From assembly GCA_025965895.1 (NCBI GenBank), contig JAOPWC010000118.1, positions 124,001 through 188,000 of the forward strand: a DNA stretch of 64,000 nt, given 5' to 3'. The notes under the pieces were generated by a model, which saw only the letters and a program-made list of their open reading frames with translations, searched no databases and was not told where the DNA came from. Numbering within the stretch: position 1 is the first letter of the stretch; each line of letters opens with the position of its first letter. A program made the translations under genes and the position numbers. This document shows positions 8,327 through 17,010 of this stretch, in pieces. Origin of the DNA: Mycobacterium sp. (GTDB lineage: Bacteria; Actinomycetota; Actinomycetes; Mycobacteriales; Mycobacteriaceae).

Positions 8327-9481
8327 TCACAGCAGTTTGGCCTGGGTGGCGAGGCGGTCCCAATGCAGTCCGGGCGCACCGAACAGCACTTCGTCGGTGC
8401 GTGCGCGGCGCACGTACAGGTGGGCCGAATCCTCCCATGTGAACCCGATGCCGCCATGGATCTGAACATTGGCGTGGGCGGCGTTGCGTAGGGCTTCAGA
8501 GCACACGGCCTTGGCCATGCTCGCGAGCCAGTCGGCTTCGCCGGCGCCGCCGCTCGTGTCGGCGTCGGCCGCGTGCAGGGCCGCCTGCGACGCCGAGCGA
8601 GCCCACTCCAGGTCGACGAGCATGTCGGCGCACTTGTGCTTGATGGCCTGAAAGCTGCCGATCGGGCGGTCGAACTGCTCACGGGTGCGCGCGTACTCGG
8701 TGGCGATCTCCAGCACGCGCTCGCAGGTGCCGACCTGTTCGGCGGACAACACCGTCAGGGCGCGATCAACACCGCGCTGGATCAGGTCGTCTATTGGGCC
8801 GGCTCCGCTCAGCCGGGCCGCCGCGGCGCCGGCCAGCACGAGGGTTGCCATCGGCCGGGTCCAGTCCAGCACTCGCTCGGCCTCCACGGTTACCCCGGCG
8901 GCCGACCTCTCGACCAGGAACACCCCCGGCTCGCCGTCGACCAGGGCCACCACGACCAGGTCGTCAGCCGCGATGCCGTGCAGCACGTGACGCGCGGAGC
9001 CGTCGATGGTCCATCCGTCGTTACCGTCGCTCGACGCGGTGAGCGTGACGGCAGCGCGGTCCCACATTCCGCCGTCACCCGTAATCACCGCCGCGGCCGT
9101 CCGTTGACCCTCCGCCAACCGCGACATCCGATCGGCCAGCGTGTCGCTCTGCCGCTGATCGGCGTCGAGCATGAGCCCGGTTGCGAGCACGGCTGAGGCC
9201 AGGAACGGGACCGGCGCAAGCGCGCGGCCGAGCTCGTGGGCGACCACACCGAGAGCGGTGGCACCGTATCCGGCGCCGCCGAACTCCTGCGGCAACGCGA
9301 TCGCCGCCACCCCCACCTGGCGGCACAGCACGCGCCAGAGTTCGACGTCGAAGCCGCGCTGCTCGCCGCCATCGCCGAACGCGACCTCACGTATCCGTTC
9401 CTCGGTGGCCAGCCGATCGCACGCGGCCCGCACCGACTGCGCAAGCTCGTGACGCTCGTCGGAAGACAGCCTCGTGGTCAT
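8327..9481 (-). CDS. Acyl-CoA dehydrogenase (divergent, FadE type)
   Basis: 384 residues from ATG 9481, which overlaps the TGA of the upstream ligase (ATGA) and so is secure. The N-terminus has PQEFGGAGYGAT near 75; the C-terminal half carries QFDRPIGSFQAIKHKCADM and IHGGIGFTWEDSAHLYVRRA, the pattern of the partner subunit of heteromeric actinobacterial acyl-CoA dehydrogenases. The middle region is short and lacks the SEPGAGSDL motif seen in the 5640 enzyme, so it may need a partner subunit to bind FAD fully; this is inference from known ChsE-type pairs. It probably acts on the product of the neighbouring ligase. Confidence 0.88.
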   Translation of the reverse strand: MTTRLSSDERHELAQSVRAACDRLATEERIREVAFGDGGEQRGFDVELWRVLCRQVGVAAIALPQEFGGAGYGATALGVVAHELGRALAPVPFLASAVLATGLMLDADQRQSDTLADRMSRLAEGQRTAAAVITGDGGMWDRAAVTLTASSDGNDGWTIDGSARHVLHGIAADDLVVVALVDGEPGVFLVERSAAGVTVEAERVLDWTRPMATLVLAGAAAARLSGAGPIDDLIQRGVDRALTVLSAEQVGTCERVLEIATEYARTREQFDRPIGSFQAIKHKCADMLVDLEWARSASQAALHAADADTSGGAGEADWLASMAKAVCSEALRNAAHANVQIHGGIGFTWEDSAHLYVRRARTDEVLFGAPGLHWDRLATQAKLL

Positions 9482-11034
9482 GGCGTTCTTCCTGCCGCGT
9501 CGGCGTACGCGCCGGCGATGCGACGGCCGAGCTCGGTCTTGTTCACCTTGCCCAGTCCGGTCAACGGGAACTCGTCGACGACGACGAGGCGCTCCGGCCA
9601 CTTCTGTTTCATCAGCCCACGCTCGTTGAGGAACGCGCACAACTCGCTGAGAGTGACTTCTCGGTGGCGCGGGGAGCGCCGGACCACCGCGCAGACCAGT
9701 TCACCGCGCTCGTCGTCGGGCTGGCCCAGCACCGCCACCTCGTCGACGAGTGGGTGGCCCAGCAACTCGTTCTCGATCTCGACGGGGGCGACGTTCTCGC
9801 CTTTGCGGATGATGAGGTCCTTGCCGCGGCCGGTGATCACGATGCGGCCGTCGGCCCGCAGGTACCCACGGTCCCCGGTCCGCACCCAGCCGTCCCCGGT
9901 CACCGCGGCCGCCCACTGGTCAGCGTTGAGGTAGCCCGCGGTGACGTTCGCGCCGGACAGCTCGACTTCACCGGCCTCGCCGGTCGGCAAAAGTGTGCGG
10001 GTGCCGTCGGGGGAGTAGCGGGCGACCCGGACGGCCGATCCGGCGATGGGTGAACCGCTGCTGTTGATCTGCTGCTCGTCGGTGTCATCGACCCGGCTGA
10101 CACAGATCATCGCCGCCTCGGTCATGCCGTACGCATGGACAACGGGGATGCCGAGATGGTCGCGGACCTGCCGGTGCAATTGCGGCGGACATGGCGCACC
10201 GCCACCGATGAGCATCCGCAGCGAAGGAACCAGCGGTTCTCGGCTGCCGCTGCCCAGTTGTGCCGACACGAGCATCTGGTAGACGACACTGCCGCCGCCG
10301 GTCACAGTGACCCGGTGCTCTGCCAGCAGCGCGGGCAGCTCGGCGGGGGCGAACTTCGGGATGAGGACCAGCGGGTAGTCCGCGATCAACGCGCACGCGA
10401 GGTACACCATGCCGCCGATATGAGCAATCGGAAAGGAGATCGTCCCGACTTCGTCGGGATACTCGCCAAGACGCAGGTGCGCGGTGAAGCCGTTGGCCGC
10501 CGCAAGCAACGTTGCGTCGGAATGCCGTACCCCCTTCGGCCTGCCGGTAGTGCCCGAGGTGAAGTACACCCAGCGAGGGTCGTGCGGCGCCCGCTCGTCA
10601 GCCAACTCGGGGTCCGGCTCCGCCGGCAGTGCCCGAAGCAGGTCGACGAAATCGGCGGGCAGGGTGATCGCCTGGGCGCCTGTCGCGTTCGCTGCCGTGG
10701 ATTGGTCGACCAGCAGGACATCAGCCGCCGCGACGGCGACGGCCGCAGAGACTTCGCGTTGCCGATAGATGTGGATTATCGGCGCCTGGGTGACATCGGC
10801 CCGGGCGAGCGCCAGCATCAGCAGGGCGGCGGGGACGTCAGGGGGCAGCTGCCAGGCCACGGTCATGCCCGGCCGCACACCTGCCGACCTCAGCCAACGG
10901 GTCCCGGCGCGGGTCAGTGCGGCAACCTCGCCCACGGTCAGCACGGCGCCGGACATGTCGCGCAGCAATGGCCGCTCGGGGTGGTCAGCCGCGGCGTCGT
11001 CCAGCAACCCGGCAATGGAGCGAGGCGTCACCAT
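9478..11034 (-). CDS. Acyl-CoA synthetase / AMP-dependent ligase (FadD type)
   Basis: 518-residue ANL-family ligase that would activate a carboxylic acid with ATP and CoA. The P-loop YFTSGTTGRPKG is at about 158-168, a YGMTEA motif near 300, and the hinge/C-domain GRGKDLIIRKGENVAP near 425 with the catalytic Lys region TGLGKVNKTEL near the end. It is followed with a 4-bp ATGA overlap by the divergent acyl-CoA dehydrogenase, so activation and first oxidation are translationally coupled. The start is set at ATG 11034 with GGAGGAGGG upstream. Confidence 0.93.
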   Translation of the reverse strand: MVTPRSIAGLLDDAAADHPERPLLRDMSGAVLTVGEVAALTRAGTRWLRSAGVRPGMTVAWQLPPDVPAALLMLALARADVTQAPIIHIYRQREVSAAVAVAAADVLLVDQSTAANATGAQAITLPADFVDLLRALPAEPDPELADERAPHDPRWVYFTSGTTGRPKGVRHSDATLLAAANGFTAHLRLGEYPDEVGTISFPIAHIGGMVYLACALIADYPLVLIPKFAPAELPALLAEHRVTVTGGGSVVYQMLVSAQLGSGSREPLVPSLRMLIGGGAPCPPQLHRQVRDHLGIPVVHAYGMTEAAMICVSRVDDTDEQQINSSGSPIAGSAVRVARYSPDGTRTLLPTGEAGEVELSGANVTAGYLNADQWAAAVTGDGWVRTGDRGYLRADGRIVITGRGKDLIIRKGENVAPVEIENELLGHPLVDEVAVLGQPDDERGELVCAVVRRSPRHREVTLSELCAFLNERGLMKQKWPERLVVVDEFPLTGLGKVNKTELGRRIAGAYADAAGRTP

Positions 11035-11067
11035 TGAGCCCTCCTCCGGTCCGCGCCACTAAGTTCT

Positions 11068-11086
11068 AAACATTTAACCATTTGAC
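11068..11086. promoter_or_regulatory. AT-rich motif upstream of ligase operon, like 8241-8258
   Basis: AAACATTTAACCATTTGAC lies 34 bp before the ligase start and shares AAACATTTA-nnn-ATTT with the inverted repeat before the amidohydrolase gene. ACTAAGT also occurs just beside it at about 11058. A common operator is a guess from two copies only. Confidence 0.3.
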
Positions 11087-11168
11087 CGTGGCGCTGATCC
11101 AGCGATGGCCCCGCTGGGAGACCGCCGTCAACGGTGAATTCGCCCGCGTCGTGGGGAACTCGCGCCGG

Positions 11169-12392
11169 CTAGCCGCTGAGCCGCTTGCCGGGGGTGAACT
11201 TGACGGGCAGCTCGCGCACCGCATACACCTCGCCAGCGTCCTCGAACAGCTTCGCCTCGCCGGCAAGCTCGAAGTCGGGCAGCCGTTCCAGCACCTGACT
11301 CAGCATGACCTCGAACATCATCTTGGCGTAGTGGGAGCCGAGGCAGCGGTGCATCCCCACGCCGAAAGCCATCTGCTTCTTGGCGTTCACGCGCGAGAGA
11401 TCGAGGGTCTCGGGATCCTCGAACACGGCCGGATCCCGGTTGGCCGCCGCCCACATCAGGATCGCCCGATCGGCCGTGCGCAGCGGCTGCCCGTGAAACT
11501 CGGCATCACGGGAGACGGTGCGGGCCAATCCGAGCGTAGGGGTGAACAGCCGAAGCAATTCGTCGGTGCCACGTTTAATCAGGCTCGGTTCGGCGAACAG
11601 TTGCTTGCGCAATTCCGAGTCCTCGCAGAGCCGCAACAGCACGTTCCCGGTGAAGCCGCTGGTCGTGTCCATGCCGCCCAGCATCATCAGTACCGCATAC
11701 ATGGTGACCTGGCCGTCGTCGAGCGGCTTGCCGTTCAGCGTGCCCCGCAGAATGTCACTGAACAGGTCATCGCCCAGACCCTGGGCGCGCCGCTGTTCCA
11801 TGTGCTTGACGATCTCGCCGAACATCTCCATGCCGGCCGCGGCGGCCTTCTCCGGGTCGTGGGAGCGGTCGTGCACGGTGGTGTGCACCCAGTGCACCCA
11901 CTCCATGCACCGCGATTCGTCGAAGTTGAGTAGTCGCAATATCAGTCGGGCCGGCAGCGGCGTGGTCAGTTCGCCGACCAGATCGCACTCGCCGCGCTCG
12001 ATGAACGCGTCGATCGCCTCGTTGGTCATCTCGACGGCCGCGTCGCGGAACTTCTGGGCCGACCCGGGGGAGAACCGCTTGAGGGTCACCTCACGCAACT
12101 CTTGGGTTTCCGGGGGGTCGGATTCGATCGGCAGGATCGGCAAGGGCAGTTCGCTGGCCGGCACCCCGACCGACGGATAGGAGTTGAACAGGGCGTCGTC
12201 GCGGGCGGCTTCGAACACCGAGGCGTAGTCCACAAGGGCCCAGAAGCCCTCGTAGTGATCCGAATGCGCCACCGGACAGCCCGATTCGCGCATCTCGCGG
12301 AACCTGCCGTACGGGTCCTGGCGAAACTCAGGTGAGTGGTGGTCGAGGTCCACCTCGGCGCGCTGCTGTGAATCGGCCTGGGTGTCGGTCAT
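11169..12392 (-). CDS. Cytochrome P450
   Basis: 407-residue bacterial class I P450 mono-oxygenase. The I-helix GGMDTTS is at 239-245 (normally AGxDTT, here Gly-Gly-Met), ExxR is DELLR at 277-281, and the heme-binding FGVGMHRCLG has Cys350. ATG 12392 is preferred to GTG 12398 because GGGAG then sits eight bases upstream. It would hydroxylate a hydrophobic substrate using separate ferredoxin and reductase; no ferredoxin gene is adjacent, but one follows the second P450 at 24692. The thiolase gene ends 22 bp upstream, so they share a transcript. Confidence 0.93.
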   Translation of the reverse strand: MTDTQADSQQRAEVDLDHHSPEFRQDPYGRFREMRESGCPVAHSDHYEGFWALVDYASVFEAARDDALFNSYPSVGVPASELPLPILPIESDPPETQELREVTLKRFSPGSAQKFRDAAVEMTNEAIDAFIERGECDLVGELTTPLPARLILRLLNFDESRCMEWVHWVHTTVHDRSHDPEKAAAAGMEMFGEIVKHMEQRRAQGLGDDLFSDILRGTLNGKPLDDGQVTMYAVLMMLGGMDTTSGFTGNVLLRLCEDSELRKQLFAEPSLIKRGTDELLRLFTPTLGLARTVSRDAEFHGQPLRTADRAILMWAAANRDPAVFEDPETLDLSRVNAKKQMAFGVGMHRCLGSHYAKMMFEVMLSQVLERLPDFELAGEAKLFEDAGEVYAVRELPVKFTPGKRLSG

Positions 12393-12413
12393 CGGCACTG
12401 CTCCCTTCGTGGG

Positions 12414-13568
12414 CTACTTGCTCAGGATTGCGACTGCCGCGGTTCCCGGTGCCCCATAGAGCTGAGCAAGGGCAACCCGCGGACCGTTGGGCACCTGCCG
12501 GTCACCGGCCGTACCGCGTAGTTGGTGCACGAGTTCGAAGACCTGCCGCAGCCCGGACGCGCCGACCGGTTCGCCATTGGCGAGCAGGCCACCGTCGGTG
12601 TTGATCGGCAGCCGCCCGCCGATGTCGGTGGCGCCATCGGCGAGCAGGGCCTCCTGTTCGCCGTCCTTGCACAAGCCGGTCTCGGCCAGGTGGATGATTT
12701 CCGAGCCGGAGTCGGTGTCCTGCAGTTGAGCGACGTCGATGTCCTCCGGGCCCACACCGGCCAGTTCGTAGGCGGCTTTTGCGGCCTCGGCGGTGGTGCC
12801 GGGGACCAACGGCAGCTCGATCGAGGTCCTCAGCAGTTCGTAGGCACCCTCCTCGCGGCTGCGCAGCGCGGTGGAGCGCAGATAGATCGGGGTGTCGGTG
12901 TACTGCTTGGCCTTATCAGCCCGACAGACAACCACCGCCGCCGCGCCCTCGTTCGGGCTGCAGTACATGTATTGGCGCAGTGGCGCGTTCACGATCGGCG
13001 AGCCCAGGATGGCGTCGACGCTCATCGGGTTGCGGCGCCAGGCATGCGGCGCGAGAGCGCCGTTCACGAAGTTCTTCGCGGCGACGCGGGCCAATGTCAG
13101 CTCGGTGATGCCATGGTCGTGCATGTACCGCATGATCTTCGTGCCGAAATAGTGGGTGGTCAGGAACATGCCCTGATCGCCGTACCACTGCGGCAGCCCG
13201 GACACCGAGGGGTCGGCGCCAAACGCGCCGCGCGGATGCTTGTCCAGGCCCACACCAACAGCGATCTGCGCCTCGCCCAGTGCAACGTCACGAGCGGCGA
13301 GTGTGAGCAGCGAGTTGCCGGTGGCGCAGCCACTCAGCGTGGCACGGGCCGGCAAACCGGTCATCCCGACGAGGCCCGTGACGGCCTCCGGGTTCGCCAC
13401 CTCCAGGCTTCCGGCGTAGAGGCTGCCCACGTCTGACCAGCCCACACCCGCATCACGCAGTGCCCTGCTGATCGCCACGGCTCCCATCTCCAGCGCCGAC
13501 CGGTCCTCGTATCGCCCGAAGGGGTGAAGTCCGACACCGATGATGGCGATCTCGGCAGGTCTGCTCAT
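12414..13568 (-). CDS. SCP2/lipid-transfer-type thiolase, Cys-containing
   Basis: 384 residues from ATG 13568, with AAAGGAG upstream. Thiolase-fold protein of the SCP-x/lipid-transfer protein type: IIGVGLHPFGRY at the start, a nucleophilic-Cys motif SGCATGNSLL at about 85-95, and INTDGGLLANGEPVGASG near 325, where classical thiolases have GHP; here His is replaced by Glu. It probably cleaves or forms a 3-ketoacyl-CoA bond. Of the three SCP-type thiolases between 12 and 27 kb, only this one keeps the Cys. It is divergent from the ligase at 13743 across a 174-bp promoter region. Confidence 0.87.
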   Translation of the reverse strand: MSRPAEIAIIGVGLHPFGRYEDRSALEMGAVAISRALRDAGVGWSDVGSLYAGSLEVANPEAVTGLVGMTGLPARATLSGCATGNSLLTLAARDVALGEAQIAVGVGLDKHPRGAFGADPSVSGLPQWYGDQGMFLTTHYFGTKIMRYMHDHGITELTLARVAAKNFVNGALAPHAWRRNPMSVDAILGSPIVNAPLRQYMYCSPNEGAAAVVVCRADKAKQYTDTPIYLRSTALRSREEGAYELLRTSIELPLVPGTTAEAAKAAYELAGVGPEDIDVAQLQDTDSGSEIIHLAETGLCKDGEQEALLADGATDIGGRLPINTDGGLLANGEPVGASGLRQVFELVHQLRGTAGDRQVPNGPRVALAQLYGAPGTAAVAILSK

Positions 13569-13648
13569 TACACTCCTTTCGGCACCTGTGCGACGAGTCC
13601 GTCTACTGGCGAGCAAAGAATTGGCGCGGCCACCGGGTGCTTGTAAGT

Positions 13649-13664
13649 CGATAACTATATATCG
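13649..13664. promoter_or_regulatory. 5-6-5 inverted repeat in divergent promoter region
   Basis: CGATA-ACTATA-TATCG lies in the AT-rich middle of the 174-bp gap between the thiolase (-) and ligase (+) starts. It could be an operator or overlap the promoters of both genes. No regulator is assigned. Confidence 0.3.
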
Positions 13665-13742
13665 GATTCGGTGGGCGGGTCTAGACTGCTCATGCCGCCC
13701 GGACAATGCTTTTCAGGGGCGATCACTAGTGAAGGTTGAGCG

Positions 13743-15242
13743 GTGAGCATTTCATTATTGCTGGAGATGGCGGTCTCGGGGGATCCGGACCGGGTCGCAG
13801 TCGTGGACCGGGACGTCCGGCTGACCACAGCTGAACTCAGCGCATTGGCGGACGGGGGAGCAGGCGTCATCTCAGCGGCTGGCGCCGAGCATGTCGCCTA
13901 CGTCGGAACGGGCGGCGTATGCCTGCCGATACTCATCTTCGCGTCGGCACGTGCCGCACAGGCGTTCACCCCGCTCAACTACCGGCTGAGCGCAGATGAT
14001 TTGCGGGAGTTGATCGATCGGCTGCCCGGTCCGCTGGTCGTGGTCGACGCGGAGTACCGCGACGTGGTGGCCGGGGCGGGCAAGCAGGTCATGGCCTCCG
14101 ACGACTTCCTGGCCGCCGCCCGCACCGCCGAGCCGGTCACCGAGTTCGCCGATCCGGAGGACAGTGCGATCGTGCTGTTCACCTCGGGTACCACGTCGCG
14201 GCCCAAAGCCGTGGAACTGTCGCACAACAACCTGACCAGCTATGTCACCGGCACCGTCGAATTCGCGTCGGCGGTGCCCGACGACGCCGCGCTTATCTGC
14301 GTGCCGCCGTATCACATCGCCGGGGTAGGTGCGGCGCTTTCGAATTTGTATGCTGGCCGAAAGATGGTGTACCTGTGCAGGTTTGAGGCGCGAGAATGGA
14401 TCCGTCTGGTTACGGCGGAGTCGGTCACCACCGCGACCGTAGTCCCGACGATGCTCGACCGGATCGTCTCGGTGCTGGAGAGCGAGCCGACCGAGCTGCC
14501 GACGCTGCGAAACCTCGCCTACGGCGGGTCGAAGGTCGCGCTGCCGCTCGTCCGCAAGGCGCTCGAGCTGATGCCCGGCGTGGGATTCGTCAACGCCTAC
14601 GGATTGACCGAGACCAGCTCGACGATCGCAGTGCTCACGCCTGATGACCACCGTGCCGCCCTCGCCGCGACTGATCAAGCCGCGGCCAGGCGGCTCGCCT
14701 CGGTGGGCAGGCCCGTGCCCGGTATCGAGGTGCAGATCCGTGCCGAAGACGGCACCGTGCTCGGACCAGGAGAACCCGGTGAGCTGTTCGTGCGCGGGGA
14801 CCAGGTCTCGGGCCGCTACTCCGGGATCGGCTCGGTACTCGACGCCGAGGGCTGGTTTCCGACGAAGGACAGCGCCACGCTCGACGAGGACGGCTACTTG
14901 TTCATCACCGGGCGCTCGGACGACACGATCATCCGTGGCGGCGAGAACATTGCCCCCGCTGAGATCGAAGATGTGCTCGTGGAGCACCCGCATGTGCGTG
15001 ATGTGGCGGTGGTCGGGCTCGAGGACCAGGAATGGGGCCAGATCATCGTCGCGGTCGTGGTGGCTGCCGCAGGCGCTGCCGCCGACCCCAACGAGTTACG
15101 TGACCACGTCCGCAAAACCCTGCGGGGCTCACGGACCCCCGATCGCGTGGTGTTCCGCGACGAACTACCGACCACTCCCACGGGCAAGGTGCTGCGCCGC
15201 CAGATCGTGGAAGACCTTCGGCCCGCTCCCGCCGAGCAGTAA
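13743..15242 (+). CDS. Acyl-CoA synthetase / AMP-dependent ligase (FadD type)
   Basis: 499-residue ANL ligase with GTG start at 13743. Motifs: P-loop LFTSGTTSRPKAVELS at about 146-160, YGLTETSS near 287, SVGRPVPGIEV near 320, GRSDDTIIRGGENIAP near 390 and the final PTTPTGKVLRRQ with the catalytic Lys. It activates an unknown carboxylic acid as a CoA thioester. It is the first gene of a short + strand operon with the small frameshifted protein gene 27 bp downstream, and is divergent from the SCP-type thiolase, so activation and thiolysis may be co-regulated. Confidence 0.93.
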   Translation: MSISLLLEMAVSGDPDRVAVVDRDVRLTTAELSALADGGAGVISAAGAEHVAYVGTGGVCLPILIFASARAAQAFTPLNYRLSADDLRELIDRLPGPLVVVDAEYRDVVAGAGKQVMASDDFLAAARTAEPVTEFADPEDSAIVLFTSGTTSRPKAVELSHNNLTSYVTGTVEFASAVPDDAALICVPPYHIAGVGAALSNLYAGRKMVYLCRFEAREWIRLVTAESVTTATVVPTMLDRIVSVLESEPTELPTLRNLAYGGSKVALPLVRKALELMPGVGFVNAYGLTETSSTIAVLTPDDHRAALAATDQAAARRLASVGRPVPGIEVQIRAEDGTVLGPGEPGELFVRGDQVSGRYSGIGSVLDAEGWFPTKDSATLDEDGYLFITGRSDDTIIRGGENIAPAEIEDVLVEHPHVRDVAVVGLEDQEWGQIIVAVVVAAAGAAADPNELRDHVRKTLRGSRTPDRVVFRDELPTTPTGKVLRRQIVEDLRPAPAEQ

Positions 15243-15269
15243 CGTCCAAAAGAAACCCAAGGAGCTCTC

Positions 15270-15580
15270 ATGGTCAAGAGCGGCACGAGGGTACAGAGCC
15301 AGGTGTGTGACACGCAGGTGATCGTCGTGAAGTCGGCCGACAGCCTCGACGACCTTCGCGCGGGCGGGGTCCCGATGGTGCCGATAGGCGCAGAGAACAC
15401 CGCGAAGTCGTCGGACGCGACGCTCGATCCGGCCTTTGCCGACGGCAACGTGATGGGTAAGCGCTATGTCGATGACTCCGGCGCCGAGGTGTTGGTGCCA
15501 AGGCCGGTACCGGCACACTTTGCATCGGGGAGACTCCGTTGAGCCGCAAAGAGGCCCAGCCGCTGCCGGCCAGCGACTGA
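15270..15580 (+). pseudogene. Small conserved protein (~103 aa) broken by a 1-bp deletion
   Basis: The frame from ATG 15270 reads MVKSGTRVQSQVCDTQVIVV... and continues to VLV at about 15497, then leaves the expected frame and stops at 15542. Shifting by one base at 15497-15500 (GTGCCAAG, where GTGACCAAG would keep frame) gives a natural C-terminus GTLCIGETPLSRKEAQPLPA ending at the TGA 15578-15580. I recall similar small proteins beside actinobacterial acyl-CoA ligase genes, with Cys in CDTQVIVV, but no function is known to me. It is 27 bp behind the ligase. Either a real frameshift or a sequencing error. Confidence 0.65.
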
Positions 15581-15595
15581 ACGCCCTTCGCGGCG

Positions 15596-15622
15596 ATGGG
15601 CCCGAGCATCGCCCGGGCCCAT
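15596..15622. terminator. Bidirectional GC-rich hairpin between convergent genes
   Basis: ATGGGCCCG and CGGGCCCAT form a perfect 9-bp stem with a 9-base loop. It sits in the 52-bp gap between the end of the + strand small gene and the end of the - strand amidohydrolase, where a terminator would serve both. There is no U-tract, which is common for mycobacterial hairpins. Confidence 0.65.
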
Positions 15623-15632
15623 TGATCACGCG

Positions 15633-16862
15633 TTACGCGTTGGCCAGTGCGGGTGGCTTCACGGCGTCGGGATCGGGGTTGGCGATCGGGAGTCCCATGA
15701 AGCGCCGGGCGTTGTCGCCCATAAAGTCGTAGGTGCGGCGCTTGTCCATGCCCTCGGCGTACTTGTAGAAGCCCTTCGGCTCGGCCAGGCCCTCAGGGTG
15801 CGGGTAGTCCGAGCCGAACAGAACTCGGTCCCAGCCGACCGTTTCCACCACGTCGGAGACCGAGCCCTCCCAGAACGGGCTCACCCAGATGTTGCGGCGG
15901 AACACATCGAGCGGGTGTTCGGGGAAGTTCTGCGGCATCTTCTTGTAGAGGTCCTCCAAGTCATGAAAGAGCGGGTGGATCCAGGCGCTGCCGTTCTCCA
16001 CGCTGGCGATCCGCAGCTTCGGGAAACGGGTGAGTGTGCCGTGGCAGATCAGGCTGCTGATCATGTCGGAGATCTCTCGGTGACCCAGCACTAGCCAGCG
16101 GAACGCGCTCATCTCCATGAAGTTGTTCGTCTCCGGCGGCTCCCACTTGTTGATGTACTCATCCAGCGGCGGCTGGCTCGCGTGCAGCACGATCGGCAGG
16201 CCGGCGGCCTCGACATCACGCCAGAACGGGTCGAACTCGGGCAGCGCCGGCGAACGCCAACCTCGGAAGCCCTTGACCGGCGCCGGCTTGATCAGTGCCA
16301 CTTTGGCGCCGTTGTCCAGCAGGTACTCCAGCTCGCGCCGTGCGTTGTCGACCTCGGCACAGTTGATCACCGGCGTCATGAACAGGCGGTCTTCGTAGGT
16401 GTAGTTCCAGGTCTCCAGCATCCACTGGTTCAGCGCGTGAATCATGGCCATGGTCAACTCGGGGTCTTCGGCCGCGGAGTGCTCGACGAGGTTGGCCAGC
16501 GTCGGGTAGACCAGTGCCTGCCGCACGTCCTGTCGGTCCAATTGCTTGATACGGTCCACCGGGTTCCGAGTCGCGGGGGGCGCATCGATCGCGGCACCCT
16601 GCATCTCCCGCAGCGTCAGGCCCTCGCTGTTCTGCCCCGAGTAGAACTTCTCATGGGCGCCGGGAGCAGCAACGCGGTCGAATGTCGGGTTGGGGATGTA
16701 CTCGGTGATCCTGCCCATGATCGCGATCCGAGTGCGCCTGCCGACCTGGACGAACTGGACCGCCCGGTGGTAGCGGTCGGGAAGGTGTTTGGTCAATGCC
16801 TCCGGGGTCTCGTACATGTGCTGATCGGCATCGAAGATCGGTGCGTCGTTGAACTGGGTCAT
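15633..16862 (-). CDS. Amidohydrolase-2 family metal-dependent hydrolase/decarboxylase
   Basis: 409 residues, second amidohydrolase-2 paralogue. Metal-site motifs: FDADQHMYE at about 9-17, VLHASQPP in the middle and LFGSDYPHPEG near 350. Such enzymes decarboxylate or hydrolyse ring carboxylates or related compounds. The gene is divergent from a TetR regulator, and two TTGACA-N4-TGTCAA operators lie in the 148-bp gap, so it is very probably controlled by that regulator. It converges with the ligase operon at a strong hairpin. The substrate is unknown. Confidence 0.88.
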   Translation of the reverse strand: MTQFNDAPIFDADQHMYETPEALTKHLPDRYHRAVQFVQVGRRTRIAIMGRITEYIPNPTFDRVAAPGAHEKFYSGQNSEGLTLREMQGAAIDAPPATRNPVDRIKQLDRQDVRQALVYPTLANLVEHSAAEDPELTMAMIHALNQWMLETWNYTYEDRLFMTPVINCAEVDNARRELEYLLDNGAKVALIKPAPVKGFRGWRSPALPEFDPFWRDVEAAGLPIVLHASQPPLDEYINKWEPPETNNFMEMSAFRWLVLGHREISDMISSLICHGTLTRFPKLRIASVENGSAWIHPLFHDLEDLYKKMPQNFPEHPLDVFRRNIWVSPFWEGSVSDVVETVGWDRVLFGSDYPHPEGLAEPKGFYKYAEGMDKRRTYDFMGDNARRFMGLPIANPDPDAVKPPALANA

Positions 16863-16910
16863 CGGTGGCCTCCCTATTCGAGATGTCCCTCAGCAATGAG
16901 CTTCGCGTAG

Positions 16911-16928
16911 CTTGACAGAAGTGTCAAG
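16911..16928. promoter_or_regulatory. TetR-type operator 1 (perfect 7-4-7 inverted repeat)
   Basis: CTTGACA-GAAG-TGTCAAG, 49 bp upstream of the amidohydrolase start. It has the same TTGACA-N4-TGTCA layout as the second site at 16981, and both lie between a TetR gene and its divergent neighbour. Binding is inferred. Confidence 0.7.
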
Positions 16929-16980
16929 TTCGGGCCCGATAAGAGCCCAATTATCAGTGTTGGAGTGCGTAGATTGCCTG

Positions 16981-16996
16981 TTGACATGCATGTCAT
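16981..16996. promoter_or_regulatory. TetR-type operator 2
   Basis: TTGACA-TGCA-TGTCAT contains a perfect 14-bp palindrome (16982-16995) and copies the half-site spacing of operator 1. It ends 14 bp before the ATG at 17011, so binding there would block the regulator's own transcription. Confidence 0.7.
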
Positions 16997-17010
16997 ATAC
17001 AGTCGCGTGA

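Noticed and set aside
12522..13436. A 304-codon + strand open frame opposite the thiolase gene
   Set aside because: No domain-like sequence; the minus strand carries a full thiolase. High GC makes long antisense frames common.
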